Assembly (NCBI GenBank): GCA_001628405.1
Contig: LURN01000042.1
Span: 1-35,032 of the forward strand
Source of the DNA: Candidatus Thioglobus sp. REDSEA-S12_B1
Lineage (GTDB): Bacteria > Pseudomonadota > Gammaproteobacteria > PS1 > Pseudothioglobaceae
Direction of reading: 5' to 3'
Length of the DNA stretch: 35,032 nt
Below the pieces are notes generated by a model. That model was given only the letters and a program-made list of their open reading frames with translations, was not told where the DNA came from and ran no database searches. Positions 25,378 through 34,445 of this stretch are shown piece by piece. Position numbers and translations under genes: made by a program. Positions within the stretch are counted from its first letter, which is position 1; every line of letters starts with the position of its first letter.

Positions 25378-25803
25378 TTAAAAAGGTTTCACAACTGCGA
25401 GAACAATAATGGAAATCAAGAAAATGACCGGGAACTCATTGAACCATCTAAAAAAAACATGTGACTTGTTGTTTCTATCTTCTGCAAATACTCTTACCAA
25501 ATAGCCACAGTAAAAGTGATAGGCTATTAACACAGCAACTAGAAGTAGCTTAATCTTCAGCCAATACATCCCACTATAGACCTCCCAAGCATAGTTCTGA
25601 ACCATCCAGAAACCAAAGATAGTTGTCAATATAAAGCTTGGCATCATGATGCCGTTATAGAGCTTTCGCTCCATAATCTTAAAACGCTCTATACTAATTT
25701 CATCCTCTGCCATGGAGTGATAAACAAACAGTCTTGGCAAGTAAAACATCCCAGCCATCCATGAGACAAATCCAAAAACATGTATTGCTTTAACCCAGAG
25801 CAT
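25378..25803 (-). CDS. hemJ: Protoporphyrinogen IX oxidase HemJ
   Basis: HemJ is an inner-membrane haem protein that oxidises protoporphyrinogen IX to protoporphyrin IX. The 141 residues form four hydrophobic segments and match the family: MLWVKAIHVFGFVSWMAGMFYLPRLFVYH with the conserved His8, ERKLYNGIMMPSF, WLKIKLLLVAVLIAYH, and RWFNEFPVIFLISIIVLAVVKPF at the C-terminus. ATG at 25803. It is the first gene of the minus-strand run, and divergent from ftsY. hemC, another gene of the same pathway, lies 1.5 kb away. Confidence 0.92.
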   Translation of the reverse strand: MLWVKAIHVFGFVSWMAGMFYLPRLFVYHSMAEDEISIERFKIMERKLYNGIMMPSFILTTIFGFWMVQNYAWEVYSGMYWLKIKLLLVAVLIAYHFYCGYLVRVFAEDRNNKSHVFFRWFNEFPVIFLISIIVLAVVKPF

Positions 25804-25956
25804 AATAAATCCAAAAAAAATAAAAACATAATACCTTTTTGGTATGTTTTTTGTGCATTAATGAAACTTTATAATCTTTCTAACAAGCACTGTATTTGCC
25901 TCTCCAATGATCTCTCACGTAGTAAAATTTGAGGTAATTATTAGTCTAAATTATTC

Positions 25957-26910
25957 ATGCTGAATTTTTTTAAAAAAAATCAAGACTCAGACCCTGAGAA
26001 AGAAAAAAACAAATCTTCCTTAAAGGATCGGCTTTTTAAATCCAAAAAAAAGCTTGGTGATGGACTATCCTCACTTGTCATTGGCAAAAAGAAGATTGAT
26101 GAAGATCTCCTTGAGGAGCTTGAAGTTCTTCTAATAAGTTCAGATATAGGCATACAAACGACAGACAAGGTAATCGAAAGCGTTAGAAAAAAAGCATCAA
26201 GAAAAGAGCTTAAAGATGAGGACAGTTTATACGAACTAATCAAGATTGAACTTGAATCATTATTGATAACTGAGAGTAGCTTGGAGCCTAGTTTAGAGAG
26301 TCCATTTGTAATCCTGGTTGTTGGAATCAACGGTGCGGGCAAGACTACTACCATTGGAAAACTTGCTAAGCTCTTTCAGGGTGAAGGTAAATCTGTCATG
26401 CTCGCTGCTGGAGACACTTTCAGAGCTGCTGCAGTGGAGCAGCTCCAGGTCTGGGGTGAGCGAAATGAAATACCTGTAATTGCACAAAAGACTGGCGCTG
26501 ATGCAGCATCAGTAGTTTATGATGCTTACCAGTCGGCCATTGCAAAAAAAATGGATGTACTCATTGCAGATACAGCAGGAAGACTTCATACCCAAGATAA
26601 CCTGATGCAGGAACTTGAAAAAATTAAGAGAGTTTTAAAGAAACATAATGAAAATGCGCCTCATGAAACACTTCTCGTTATTGATGGTGGTTCGGGTCAA
26701 AATGCTGTTCAACAGGCTAATGAATTCCATAAATCAATTCATTTATCTGGACTGGCAATAACAAAACTTGATGGCACAGCAAAGGGCGGCGTCTTGTTTT
26801 CAATTTCTGACTCTCTTAAGCTTCCAATACGTTTTATTGGTGTAGGCGAAGCCATTGAAGATCTCAAACCATTTAATGCAAGAGATTTTGTGGATGCATT
26901 GTTTGATTAA
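25957..26910 (+). CDS. ftsY: Signal recognition particle receptor FtsY
   Basis: FtsY docks SRP-ribosome complexes to the inner membrane. The 317-residue protein has a short, highly charged N-terminal A region (first 30 residues, lysine- and glutamate-rich), the helical N domain to about residue 110, and the GTPase NG domain with P-loop GINGAGKTT at 123-131, DTFRAAAVEQLQVW, DTAGRLHTQDNLMQEL and TKLDGTAKGG. The A domain is much shorter than in E. coli, as in many small genomes. ATG at 25957. The stop overlaps the converging phhB gene by four bases. Confidence 0.96.
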   Translation: MLNFFKKNQDSDPEKEKNKSSLKDRLFKSKKKLGDGLSSLVIGKKKIDEDLLEELEVLLISSDIGIQTTDKVIESVRKKASRKELKDEDSLYELIKIELESLLITESSLEPSLESPFVILVVGINGAGKTTTIGKLAKLFQGEGKSVMLAAGDTFRAAAVEQLQVWGERNEIPVIAQKTGADAASVVYDAYQSAIAKKMDVLIADTAGRLHTQDNLMQELEKIKRVLKKHNENAPHETLLVIDGGSGQNAVQQANEFHKSIHLSGLAITKLDGTAKGGVLFSISDSLKLPIRFIGVGEAIEDLKPFNARDFVDALFD

Positions 26911-27209
26911 AACTCGAGAGCAAGATGCTGAGAATCTATTTTCTTGGCTAATTCAATGTCAAGCTTTGTGATTCCGCCCTCACTATGAGTCACTAGACTA
27001 ATTTCAACTTTATTATAGACATTTGACCACTCAGGGTGATGGTCCATCATTTCAGCTATTATTGCAATCAAACTCATAAATTCAAAAGCTTGGGCAAAAT
27101 CTGAAAATTTAAACTCTTTATAGAGCTTGCCATTACTAATGCTCCAGTTGTCAAGCTCCTTTAAGTGGTGGTTTATTTGCTTGTCAGTTAGAATCAATTC
27201 ATTTCTCAT
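26907..27209 (-). CDS. phhB: Pterin-4a-carbinolamine dehydratase
   Basis: The 100-residue protein carries the family signature EMMDHHPEWSNVYNKVEISL with the catalytic histidines, then THSEGGITKLDIELA. It dehydrates 4a-hydroxytetrahydrobiopterin formed by aromatic amino-acid hydroxylases, or has a related role in molybdopterin or folate metabolism; no hydroxylase gene is in the window. The ATG at 27209 lies inside the last codons of the out-of-frame hemC remnant (overlap of 11 bases), so in the intact arrangement phhB was probably translationally coupled to hemC. Confidence 0.93.
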   Translation of the reverse strand: MRNELILTDKQINHHLKELDNWSISNGKLYKEFKFSDFAQAFEFMSLIAIIAEMMDHHPEWSNVYNKVEISLVTHSEGGITKLDIELAKKIDSQHLALEF

Positions 27210-27306
27210 TGAGTAACTCTCTTGCTCCTAAGGATAACAGTTTGTTTGCGGCTCTAATGCCTAAATCTATCGGGTTGCTAGTTTCGCCAAGCTCTTCAAC
27301 CCTAAT
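27199..27306 (-). pseudogene. hemC: Out-of-frame C-terminal remnant of hemC
   Basis: On the minus strand from 27306 the frame reads [20 protein letters not shown] and then NKLLSLGARELLNEK before TGA at 27199-27201. This aligns without gaps with the last part of E. coli HemC (IRGERRG through GAREILAE). It is out of phase with the upstream coding frame, which ends at 27302. Compared with E. coli about 39 residues are missing between the two parts, including the dipyrromethane-binding cysteine. Confidence 0.85.
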
Positions 27307-27988
27307 TTTCTGCACTGACTTCAGTCATCGTTCTTTTGTGACTAAGAGGCTCAATAAGCCTACTAATTTCATGATCATTAACTTTTATTTCAATTCCAAG
27401 CGCGCCCTGACCTACTGCAGGTAAAGACTCATCGGGGCTCAAATCTTGCTTAATTCTGTCTTCAAATCCAAGCCTAGATAAACCTGAACATGCCAAAATT
27501 ATTGCGTCATACTCACCATCATCGAGTTTTTTTAGGCGAGTATTTACATTACCCCTAAGATCCAAAATCTCAAGATCTGGCCTCATTGCTTTTATCTGGA
27601 CAATACGTCGCAAGCTACAGGAGCCTAATTTTGCTCCAATTGGTAACTCTTCAATAGTGTTATAGTCATTTGATACAAAGGCGTCAAATGGGTTCTCTCG
27701 TTCGAGAATAGCCCCTATTTCAAAACCTTGCGGCAACTCATAAGGAACATCTTTCATAGAATGAACCGCAATATCTGCCCTACCTTCATTCATTCCTACC
27801 TCTAACTCTTTGATAAAAAGACTCTTACCACCAATTTTAGATAATGGTGAATTAAGAATTTGATCACCCTGAGTAGTCATCTTAACCAACTCAATCTTTA
27901 AATCTGGATACAAACTCGCTAATTTAGACTTTACAAACTCGGCTTGCCAAAGGGCTAAAGGGCTTTTACGTGTGGCAATTTTCAGCAC
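27302..27988 (-). CDS. hemC: Hydroxymethylbilane synthase, truncated by an out-of-frame deletion
   Basis: HemC polymerises four porphobilinogens to hydroxymethylbilane. The N-terminal two thirds are normal: [46 protein letters not shown] with the catalytic aspartate, [31 protein letters not shown] and [13 protein letters not shown]. The protein then ends at VSAEN, where homologues continue about 70 residues more and bind the dipyrromethane cofactor through a cysteine. Without that cysteine it cannot work as usual. I prefer the GTG start at 27986-27988, which has a GGAGG ten bases upstream and gives the family N-terminus; an ATG at 28022-28024 in the same frame would add 12 residues. Confidence 0.9.
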   Translation of the reverse strand: MLKIATRKSPLALWQAEFVKSKLASLYPDLKIELVKMTTQGDQILNSPLSKIGGKSLFIKELEVGMNEGRADIAVHSMKDVPYELPQGFEIGAILERENPFDAFVSNDYNTIEELPIGAKLGSCSLRRIVQIKAMRPDLEILDLRGNVNTRLKKLDDGEYDAIILACSGLSRLGFEDRIKQDLSPDESLPAVGQGALGIEIKVNDHEISRLIEPLSHKRTMTEVSAEN

Positions 27989-28210
27989 AGAAATGATGCC
28001 TCCATTGAAATCGATTTCAATCATATTTTATCGAGTGTTGATTAGGTTTGTTGGTAATTAAAAGAATTTTGTATTCAAAATAAAACTGAAATTTCTTACA
28101 GTGATAATAGTGTAAATAGGTTTTTATATCATTTTCAGTAACTTAGGCCTTAGATACTGGAATAATGTGCAGTAATTAAAAAATGTAATATAAAACGAGT
28201 AAATATAGCA

Positions 28211-29596
28211 ATGACTTCTGAAACAAATCATTTATGGGGTGGTCGCTTTAACGAGCCTACAGACGAATTTGTAAAAATTTTTGGTGCCTCTGTGTCTTTT
28301 GATAAAGCACTTGCACTCTATGATATTGAAGGATCAATTGCTCATGCAACAATGCTTAATGAGGTTGAGGTTTTAACAGATTTTGAATTAAAAGAGATTT
28401 TAAACGGCCTTGATATAATCAAAAATGAGATTACTTCAGACAAATTTAATTGGTCAACCGACCTTGAAGATGTCCACATGAATATTGAGTCAAGGTTAAC
28501 TGAGATTTGTGGCGAGCCAGGCAAAAAACTTCATACAGGTCGCTCGCGAAATGATCAGGTAGCAACAGACATTAGACTTTATCTCAGGGATCATGTTGTC
28601 TTGATAAATCAGGAGTTAACTAAGCTTCTAAATGCACTGCTTGATCTTGCTGAAAAGGAAAATAGTACAATCATGCCTGGGTTTACTCACCTTCAGGCTG
28701 CGCAGCCTATCACATTTGGGCATCACCTTTTGGCATACTTTGAAATGTTTAAGCGTGACTTGGAGCGACTTCAAGAAAGCTACAAACGTATCAACACTTT
28801 GCCTCTTGGAAGTGCAGCACTTGCAGGAACAAGTTATCCAATTAATCGTCAAAGAACTGCTGAGTTACTAGGGTTTGAACGAATCAGTCAAAACTCTCTT
28901 GATGCGGTCAGTGATCGTGACTTTGCTATAGAATTTACGGCTCATGCTAGCCTTATCATGATGCATCTTTCAAGGTTTTCTGAAGAGCTTATCCTATGGT
29001 CTAGTGCTCAATTTGAGTTTGTATCTCTTCCAGATAGTTTTTGCACGGGTTCATCAATCATGCCTCAAAAGAAAAATCCTGATGTGCCAGAATTGGTTCG
29101 CGGTAAAACTGGAAGGGTTACAGGTAACCTAATCTCACTATTAACTTTGATGAAAGGGCAGCCTCTAGCCTATAACAAGGACAATCAAGAAGACAAGGAA
29201 CCTCTTTTTGACAGCGTTGAAACAATCTACTCTTGCCTTCGAATTTTTGCTGACATGGTGCCAAAAATTAAAGCCAATAAAGAGAATATGCTTAATTCTG
29301 CAATCAAAGGCTATACTACTGCAACTGACTTAGCGGACTATCTAGTCAATAAAGGCTTACCATTCAGAGATGCTCATGACGTTGTTGGAAAAGCGGTTGC
29401 ATTTGGAATAAAAAGCAATAAAGATTTGAGTGAATTTACTCTTGAGGAGCTTCAAGAGTTCAATCCTGGTATTGAGTCTGATGTCTTTGATGCAATTTCT
29501 TTAGAAGGATCCATCAACTCTAGAAATCACCTTGGCGGCACCTCTCCAAAGCAAGTTTTGAATGCTATTAAAGTGGGTCGAAATTCAATAAAATAA
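28211..29596 (+). CDS. argH: Argininosuccinate lyase
   Basis: Last step of arginine synthesis: argininosuccinate to arginine and fumarate. The 461 residues match the family. The start [14 protein letters not shown], then [58 protein letters not shown], and the fumarase/aspartase superfamily signature [12 protein letters not shown] with the catalytic serine on the mobile loop are all present. ATG at 28211. The stop codon shares its last base with the fmt start (TAATG). The 186-base region upstream, shared with divergent hemC, has no convincing promoter that I can defend. Confidence 0.96.
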   Translation: MTSETNHLWGGRFNEPTDEFVKIFGASVSFDKALALYDIEGSIAHATMLNEVEVLTDFELKEILNGLDIIKNEITSDKFNWSTDLEDVHMNIESRLTEICGEPGKKLHTGRSRNDQVATDIRLYLRDHVVLINQELTKLLNALLDLAEKENSTIMPGFTHLQAAQPITFGHHLLAYFEMFKRDLERLQESYKRINTLPLGSAALAGTSYPINRQRTAELLGFERISQNSLDAVSDRDFAIEFTAHASLIMMHLSRFSEELILWSSAQFEFVSLPDSFCTGSSIMPQKKNPDVPELVRGKTGRVTGNLISLLTLMKGQPLAYNKDNQEDKEPLFDSVETIYSCLRIFADMVPKIKANKENMLNSAIKGYTTATDLADYLVNKGLPFRDAHDVVGKAVAFGIKSNKDLSEFTLEELQEFNPGIESDVFDAISLEGSINSRNHLGGTSPKQVLNAIKVGRNSIK

Positions 29597-30525
29597 TGCG
29601 CATTATTTTTGCAGGAACTCCTGACTTTGCAGTCCCTGCATTGTCTAAAATCCATAACTCCAATCACCAAGTAGTAGCGGTCTATTGTCAGCCAGATAGG
29701 CCCAAAGGTAGAGGAAAAGTCTTGACCTCTTGTGCTGTCAAAAACTTTGCTCTTGAAAATAACTTAGACGTGATTCAACCTGAAAATTTTAGTAATGAGC
29801 AAAACCTGAAGAAACTTGGCTCTCTTGAGCCAGATTTAATTATTGTTGCTGCTTATGGCCAAATCTTGTCAAAAGAAGTACTGAATCTCCCTAAATTTGG
29901 TTGTTTGAATATTCATGCATCACTTCTTCCTCGCTGGAGAGGAGCAGCGCCCATTGAACGTGCAATTCTTTCAGGAGATAAAGAGACTGGGATTTCGATA
30001 ATGCAGATGAATGAAGGTCTTGATACTGGAGATATTCTATTATCAAGAAAACAAAATATTGCAAATTCAGAAACAGCTGGCTCTTTAACTGAGTCCTTAT
30101 CGATACTTGGGGCAGACCTCATAATTGAGACAATAGAACTACTTCCTGAGCTTGATGCTAGAACTCAGGACCATACAAAAGCTAACTACGCCAAAAAGAT
30201 CTTAAAAAATGAGTCGCGAATTGATTGGAATCAAAGTGCAGAAAATATTAATCAAATGATTAGAGCTTTTAATCCAAGGCCTATTGCACAAAGCAATGCA
30301 GAAGGTACGGAGTTTAAAGACAAAGTCCTAAGAATCATTGAAGCTGAAGTGATATCAAGTGAAACTTCGAAGCCTCCAGGTACAGTCATTGAGCAAAATA
30401 AACAGGCTTGCCATATTGCAACTGGTGCAGGAATACTAAGCTTAAAAAGGGTTCAGCTTGCTGGCAAAAATATAGTTTCAATTAAAGACTTTAATAATGC
30501 TTATCAACTAACAAAACTTAAATAA
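29596..30525 (+). CDS. fmt: Methionyl-tRNA formyltransferase
   Basis: Formylates initiator Met-tRNA with 10-formyl-tetrahydrofolate. The 309 residues show the N-terminal formyltransferase domain ([34 protein letters not shown], the catalytic NIHASLLPRWRGAAPIERAI with Asn-His, and GLDTGDILL with its aspartate) and the C-terminal OB-like domain (RIDWNQSAENINQMIRAFNP). Its start overlaps the argH stop by one base, so it is translationally coupled. Usual partners of fmt such as def and rsmB are absent from both sides; instead an accessory block begins seven bases after the stop. Confidence 0.96.
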   Translation: MRIIFAGTPDFAVPALSKIHNSNHQVVAVYCQPDRPKGRGKVLTSCAVKNFALENNLDVIQPENFSNEQNLKKLGSLEPDLIIVAAYGQILSKEVLNLPKFGCLNIHASLLPRWRGAAPIERAILSGDKETGISIMQMNEGLDTGDILLSRKQNIANSETAGSLTESLSILGADLIIETIELLPELDARTQDHTKANYAKKILKNESRIDWNQSAENINQMIRAFNPRPIAQSNAEGTEFKDKVLRIIEAEVISSETSKPPGTVIEQNKQACHIATGAGILSLKRVQLAGKNIVSIKDFNNAYQLTKLK

Positions 30526-30532
30526 TAAATCT

Positions 30533-31351
30533 CTAGAAATCGTTAGCAATCAGCATGCTTTCAGAATCTGCAATTTCATTTTTGATTCGCGCTATGATTT
30601 TAGAATCAATCATCTTGGTATCTAATTCAAATAATCCACAATTACTCAGTGCTTCTCTGATGTTAATCTGCCTTCCTAAATATAAAAATTCAACTCTACT
30701 AGCTGCCGGCAAATGTGAACTTCTTCTTCCCACACCGATTGAGATTCCTGATAGCGAATCTACAATATTCTTATAACTTGGACATAAGATGGTGTGTTGA
30801 ATAAGATTATTAGTTAGTGTTTCAACTTCAGAAATAAATATGCGATCACCTAGATAAAAAACCGCTCCCTTGCCTCTAGTTCGATTTCTTTGAATGTCAC
30901 CATTTTCTTTATCCCATAGATGCTCAATACTAGTTGAGTAAAACTTATTCTTGTACTCATAGATATGAATTAAACTCCGAATTATCTTGTCAGGCAATGT
31001 AGCAGAATAATAGTGGTTGAAATAATATCCTTCATATCGAGATAAATCTTTATTTTTACTAGGTATTAAATTTAAATGTTTCTCAAACACGTTCATCTCA
31101 GAATTTGACTCTGATTGAAGAATTTTTGATGTAATTTTAAGGAATTGACTTGATTCTAAATTCAACTCTTCTTCTGAAAATTGGAAATATTGACAAATTT
31201 TATTTAAGTTATATTTTGAAGGATAAATTTGACCACTTAAATACTTATTGAATTGCTGTCGATTAATCTCCATCTTTCGACAAACATGAGCTACAGAAAC
31301 TTGATTATTACATAATGTACGTAAATTTTTTGAAAAATTTTCGTGCTTCAT
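30533..31351 (-). CDS. XRE-type HTH regulator with unrecognised C-terminal domain
   Basis: The 272-residue protein has an N-terminal helix-turn-helix at about residues 8-62 (SVAHVCRKMEINRQQFNKYL then the short SGQIYPSKYNLNKICQYF), in the style of the XRE/Cro fold. The rest, about 200 residues, I do not recognise; it has mixed alpha/beta character, no membrane segment, and includes GKGAVFYLGDRIFISEVETL and ISIGVGRRSSHLPAASRVEF. A sensor domain for a small molecule is plausible. It sits downstream of the CocE-Dpp genes on the same strand, with 109 bases between, and may regulate them. ATG at 31351. Confidence 0.75.
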   Translation of the reverse strand: MKHENFSKNLRTLCNNQVSVAHVCRKMEINRQQFNKYLSGQIYPSKYNLNKICQYFQFSEEELNLESSQFLKITSKILQSESNSEMNVFEKHLNLIPSKNKDLSRYEGYYFNHYYSATLPDKIIRSLIHIYEYKNKFYSTSIEHLWDKENGDIQRNRTRGKGAVFYLGDRIFISEVETLTNNLIQHTILCPSYKNIVDSLSGISIGVGRRSSHLPAASRVEFLYLGRQINIREALSNCGLFELDTKMIDSKIIARIKNEIADSESMLIANDF

Positions 31352-31460
31352 ATCTTACATATCTGCTAATAAAACAACATAGAATAACAGCATACAATTC
31401 AGAATTCAAATTATCTTAGTCATGGTTTAAAAGCCACAAAAGTTATATAAATATATAAAA

Positions 31461-33455
31461 CTAAAAATAGTCACGCTTAAATTTTTCATCCCAAGTTCGC
31501 TTGAAAACCTGTTTATCCCCCTCCCACGCAATCAAAACTGCATGCATGTAAAAATGATCTAAGTCTGAAGTAATTTTAGTAAAGGTATACGTTTTAGTTT
31601 GCCAATTACCCCTTCCATACTCCCATTCCCATTCATATTCAGCGTTAGCAGATAATGGATCCAACTCACTAATACTAAAACGATGTAGAGACTTTGATCC
31701 CATTTCCATTCCACTTTCTTTAATCCTAATTTTCCCATTATCAGCTTTTATTTCTAAGATGTTCAAATTCTGCTTTTCATCAAAACTAGATTGACGATTT
31801 TCGTTAAATTCCCGAATAGTTATTGTGGGCTCCTCTTCAGGTACATTATTTTTAGTGAATTCTTTCAGTACCTCAGTTGACACATTGCCTCCAAGAACTG
31901 GCAGTTTTAATAAACTTAAGTCTGAATAAATTGTTAAACAAGTATTAGTTGGAGCAGGCCAAGCAATGGGCCAGTAACTCGTAGAGATAGCTAGTCGAAG
32001 CTTATGTCCAATAGGAACAATGTAGCCGACATGGTTCAACTCAACTATAACTTCTTCAACTTCACCTGGAATCATTACCTCAGGATTTGACTTTCCATTT
32101 CGCTGAGATAAGTTCAAAATACCACGAGTAATCAGTGTGCTTGAACCGTCAGGCCAGAGATCACAAAGCCTAACTGCAACGAGTCCTTGTGGCTGATCAC
32201 TACTCAAATTCAAAGTAATTGATGCATTACCTAAAATTTCCAATGGAAGCTTAAGTGTTTCAGTATCAAAAACTAGTGATCCAGAGTCCTCTATATTCTG
32301 ATTGTCAGGCAATTCATCAGCTAATCCGAATGCAAACCAAGGCATATATTCGCCTGAAAATTGACCTACTGTTTGCGGCGATAAAATTTTCATTGCTTGA
32401 TTAGGTATTTTTTTGAAAGATAAACCCTCTTGATTTAAATAGAAACACTTAGTTTCAACTTGTTCTGATGGCCAACTAGATAAACCAATCCAACGACCAG
32501 GTCGACTATCATAATAAGTTTTTGGCTTAACAGTATCTTGTAAAAAAACTTGGTACTTAGCCTCATCCATAACTCCAGTTTCTTTTTCTTTTAACCAGTG
32601 ATCAAACCAACGAACCGCATTAGAAAGAAAATCCACAGTAGGTCCAGGAATCCCAAGGTGTGGATACCGATGACACCATGGACCTTGTAAACCGCGAGTT
32701 GGCACATCAAGATTCTGCAACAACCGAGGCACAGTATTAGGCCAGCAATCTGCATGTCCACTAATGACATAAACTGGTATTTTGATCTTAGAATAATCAA
32801 CATCTACTGAGTTGTTCAGCCAATACTCATCATTATGTTGATGTTTAAGCCAACGTTCAAGATAGTGTGGTGTTTTTTCAAGTCGCTCATGCCAGAGAGT
32901 TTGCCAATTATCGCCAACTAGTTCAGGATCTGGAGGTCGAGAATTATATCCAAACATAATCGCACCCCAGCCGAGGGTTTGACCTACCATACAGCCCATA
33001 TAATAACTACCATCGTCATAATAACGCTGGTCAGTTGATCCTAAAGTGATAATTGTTTTAAGTGCTTTAGGTGATCGCTGAGCAAGTTGTAATCCTGTAA
33101 TTCCACCCCATGAGATTCCCATGGTACCGACATTACCATTACACCAGGACTGACTAGCAATCCAATCAATTACAGCTACACCATCATCTATTTCCTGATC
33201 TGTATACTCATCATCCTTAAAACCATCTGAGCTCCCTGCACCGCGCATATCAACTCGGATACAGGCATATCCATGTTTGGCAAAATGAGCAATTGTGTTC
33301 GAATCCCGTTTAACTGTGTAATCGTCTTTTCGATATGGTAAATACTCAAGGATAGCTGGGTAAGATTTTTTATCATCTGGCATCCAAAGTCGAGCACCAA
33401 GTCGAGCACCGTCAGGCATCGGTATCCAAAAATGATTTGAATGAATTACTCCCAT
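31461..33455 (-). CDS. CocE/NonD-family serine hydrolase (X-Pro dipeptidyl-peptidase S15 type)
   Basis: The 664-residue cytoplasmic alpha/beta hydrolase has no signal peptide. The N-terminal domain contains MPDGARLGARLWMPDD, ILEYLPYRKDD, VDMRGAGSSDG and the nucleophile elbow GISWGG with Ser115; the acid lies before VISGHADCWPN and the histidine is in GPWCHRYPH. A C-terminal jelly-roll domain follows from about residue 330 (LPLEILGNASITLNLSSDQP, VRLCDLWPDGSSTLITRG). Relatives hydrolyse cocaine, N-acyl or amino-acid esters, glutaryl amides or proline peptides. The start follows the dppF-like stop by nine bases, so it probably acts on what that transporter imports. AGGAG ribosome binding site. 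Confidence 0.9.
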   Translation of the reverse strand: MGVIHSNHFWIPMPDGARLGARLWMPDDKKSYPAILEYLPYRKDDYTVKRDSNTIAHFAKHGYACIRVDMRGAGSSDGFKDDEYTDQEIDDGVAVIDWIASQSWCNGNVGTMGISWGGITGLQLAQRSPKALKTIITLGSTDQRYYDDGSYYMGCMVGQTLGWGAIMFGYNSRPPDPELVGDNWQTLWHERLEKTPHYLERWLKHQHNDEYWLNNSVDVDYSKIKIPVYVISGHADCWPNTVPRLLQNLDVPTRGLQGPWCHRYPHLGIPGPTVDFLSNAVRWFDHWLKEKETGVMDEAKYQVFLQDTVKPKTYYDSRPGRWIGLSSWPSEQVETKCFYLNQEGLSFKKIPNQAMKILSPQTVGQFSGEYMPWFAFGLADELPDNQNIEDSGSLVFDTETLKLPLEILGNASITLNLSSDQPQGLVAVRLCDLWPDGSSTLITRGILNLSQRNGKSNPEVMIPGEVEEVIVELNHVGYIVPIGHKLRLAISTSYWPIAWPAPTNTCLTIYSDLSLLKLPVLGGNVSTEVLKEFTKNNVPEEEPTITIREFNENRQSSFDEKQNLNILEIKADNGKIRIKESGMEMGSKSLHRFSISELDPLSANAEYEWEWEYGRGNWQTKTYTFTKITSDLDHFYMHAVLIAWEGDKQVFKRTWDEKFKRDYF

Positions 33456-33464
33456 ACTTAACTC

Positions 33465-34445
33465 CTAATTTAGAGGGTAGTGACAGGTCAAAATTTGAGA
33501 ATTATTAAAAGTATGAATTGGTGGAAACTCATTATCACAATGTTTGCTAGAAAAAGGACATCGTGTATGAAATTCACAACCATTCGGTCGATCCATTAGG
33601 CTAGGCACCTCTCCCTGAAGCTCAATTCTATTCTTTAAATTTGCTTCTGAATAAGGCGCTAGATTCGCCGATAATAATGCTAAAGTATAGGGATGTCTGG
33701 GCTTTGCAAAGATATCGTCTGTTTGACCCTGTTCGACAAAGCGCCCAAGATACATTACCGCAGTTTTATCAGAGATATGCCTTACAATATTTAAATTATG
33801 AGTTATGACAAACAAACTAACTCCTAAGTCATCCTTAAGTTTGTTTAGTAAGTTTAATATTTCACCTTGTACTGAGACATCTAGACCCGCAGTCGGTTCA
33901 TCAGCAATAATCATTTTTGGATCTAGCGATATAGCTCTTGCAACTCCAACTCGACGAGCCTGTCCTCCACTGAGTTGATGTGGATATCTCTCACTAATTT
34001 GTTTAGGCAATCCAACGAGTTTAAGTAATCGATCTGCCTCCATTTTTAGATCTCGATTATTAAGATTGTGTATTTTATAAGCTTCGGTAATTAATGAACC
34101 TACACTCATCCTTGGACTAAGCGAACCAATCGAATCTTGCCAGATATACGAAATCTTTTTTCTATAAGCCATTATTTGTGATGATGTCATAGTAGTGACA
34201 TCCTCATTCATAAATTTTATCTGCCCTTCATCAGCATTTAGTAAGCCGGCAGTCGCTAAAGCTAAGGTAGATTTTCCAGAGCCACTTTCACCAACTAAGG
34301 TGAAGGTTTCGCCCTCCTTCATCTCTAATGAAACCTGTCTGACTGCGTCTATATAGGGGTCTTCTATTTTATTAACCATTGCATGAAATGGTGACTTAGT
34401 TCGAAACCTAACACGCAGATTTTTTATAGAAAGCAATTTACTCAT
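33465..34445 (-). CDS. Dipeptide/oligopeptide ABC transporter ATPase, DppF/OppF type
   Basis: The ATPase has Walker A GESGSGKST, the Q-loop ISYIWQDSIGSLSPRM, signature LSGGQARRVGVARAI, Walker B MIIADEPTAGLDVS, switch histidine VITHNLNIVRHI, and the oligopeptide-family C-terminus with RPNGCEFHTRCPFSSKHC and a late CHYPL, whose four cysteines can hold an iron-sulfur cluster in this family. I take the ATG at 34443-34445, which overlaps the upstream stop as ATGA and gives MSKLLSIKNLRV; the frame also holds a TTG at 34463 that would add six residues. Its partner ATPase is immediately upstream. Confidence 0.9.
   Translation of the reverse strand: MSKLLSIKNLRVRFRTKSPFHAMVNKIEDPYIDAVRQVSLEMKEGETFTLVGESGSGKSTLALATAGLLNADEGQIKFMNEDVTTMTSSQIMAYRKKISYIWQDSIGSLSPRMSVGSLITEAYKIHNLNNRDLKMEADRLLKLVGLPKQISERYPHQLSGGQARRVGVARAISLDPKMIIADEPTAGLDVSVQGEILNLLNKLKDDLGVSLFVITHNLNIVRHISDKTAVMYLGRFVEQGQTDDIFAKPRHPYTLALLSANLAPYSEANLKNRIELQGEVPSLMDRPNGCEFHTRCPFSSKHCDNEFPPIHTFNNSQILTCHYPLN

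Noticed and set aside
25831..25852. ATACC-TTTTT-GGTAT followed by Ts as a terminator in the hemJ-ftsY gap
   Set aside because: The stem has only five pairs, mostly A-T, and on the plus strand it follows no gene that needs a terminator, since hemJ runs away from it.
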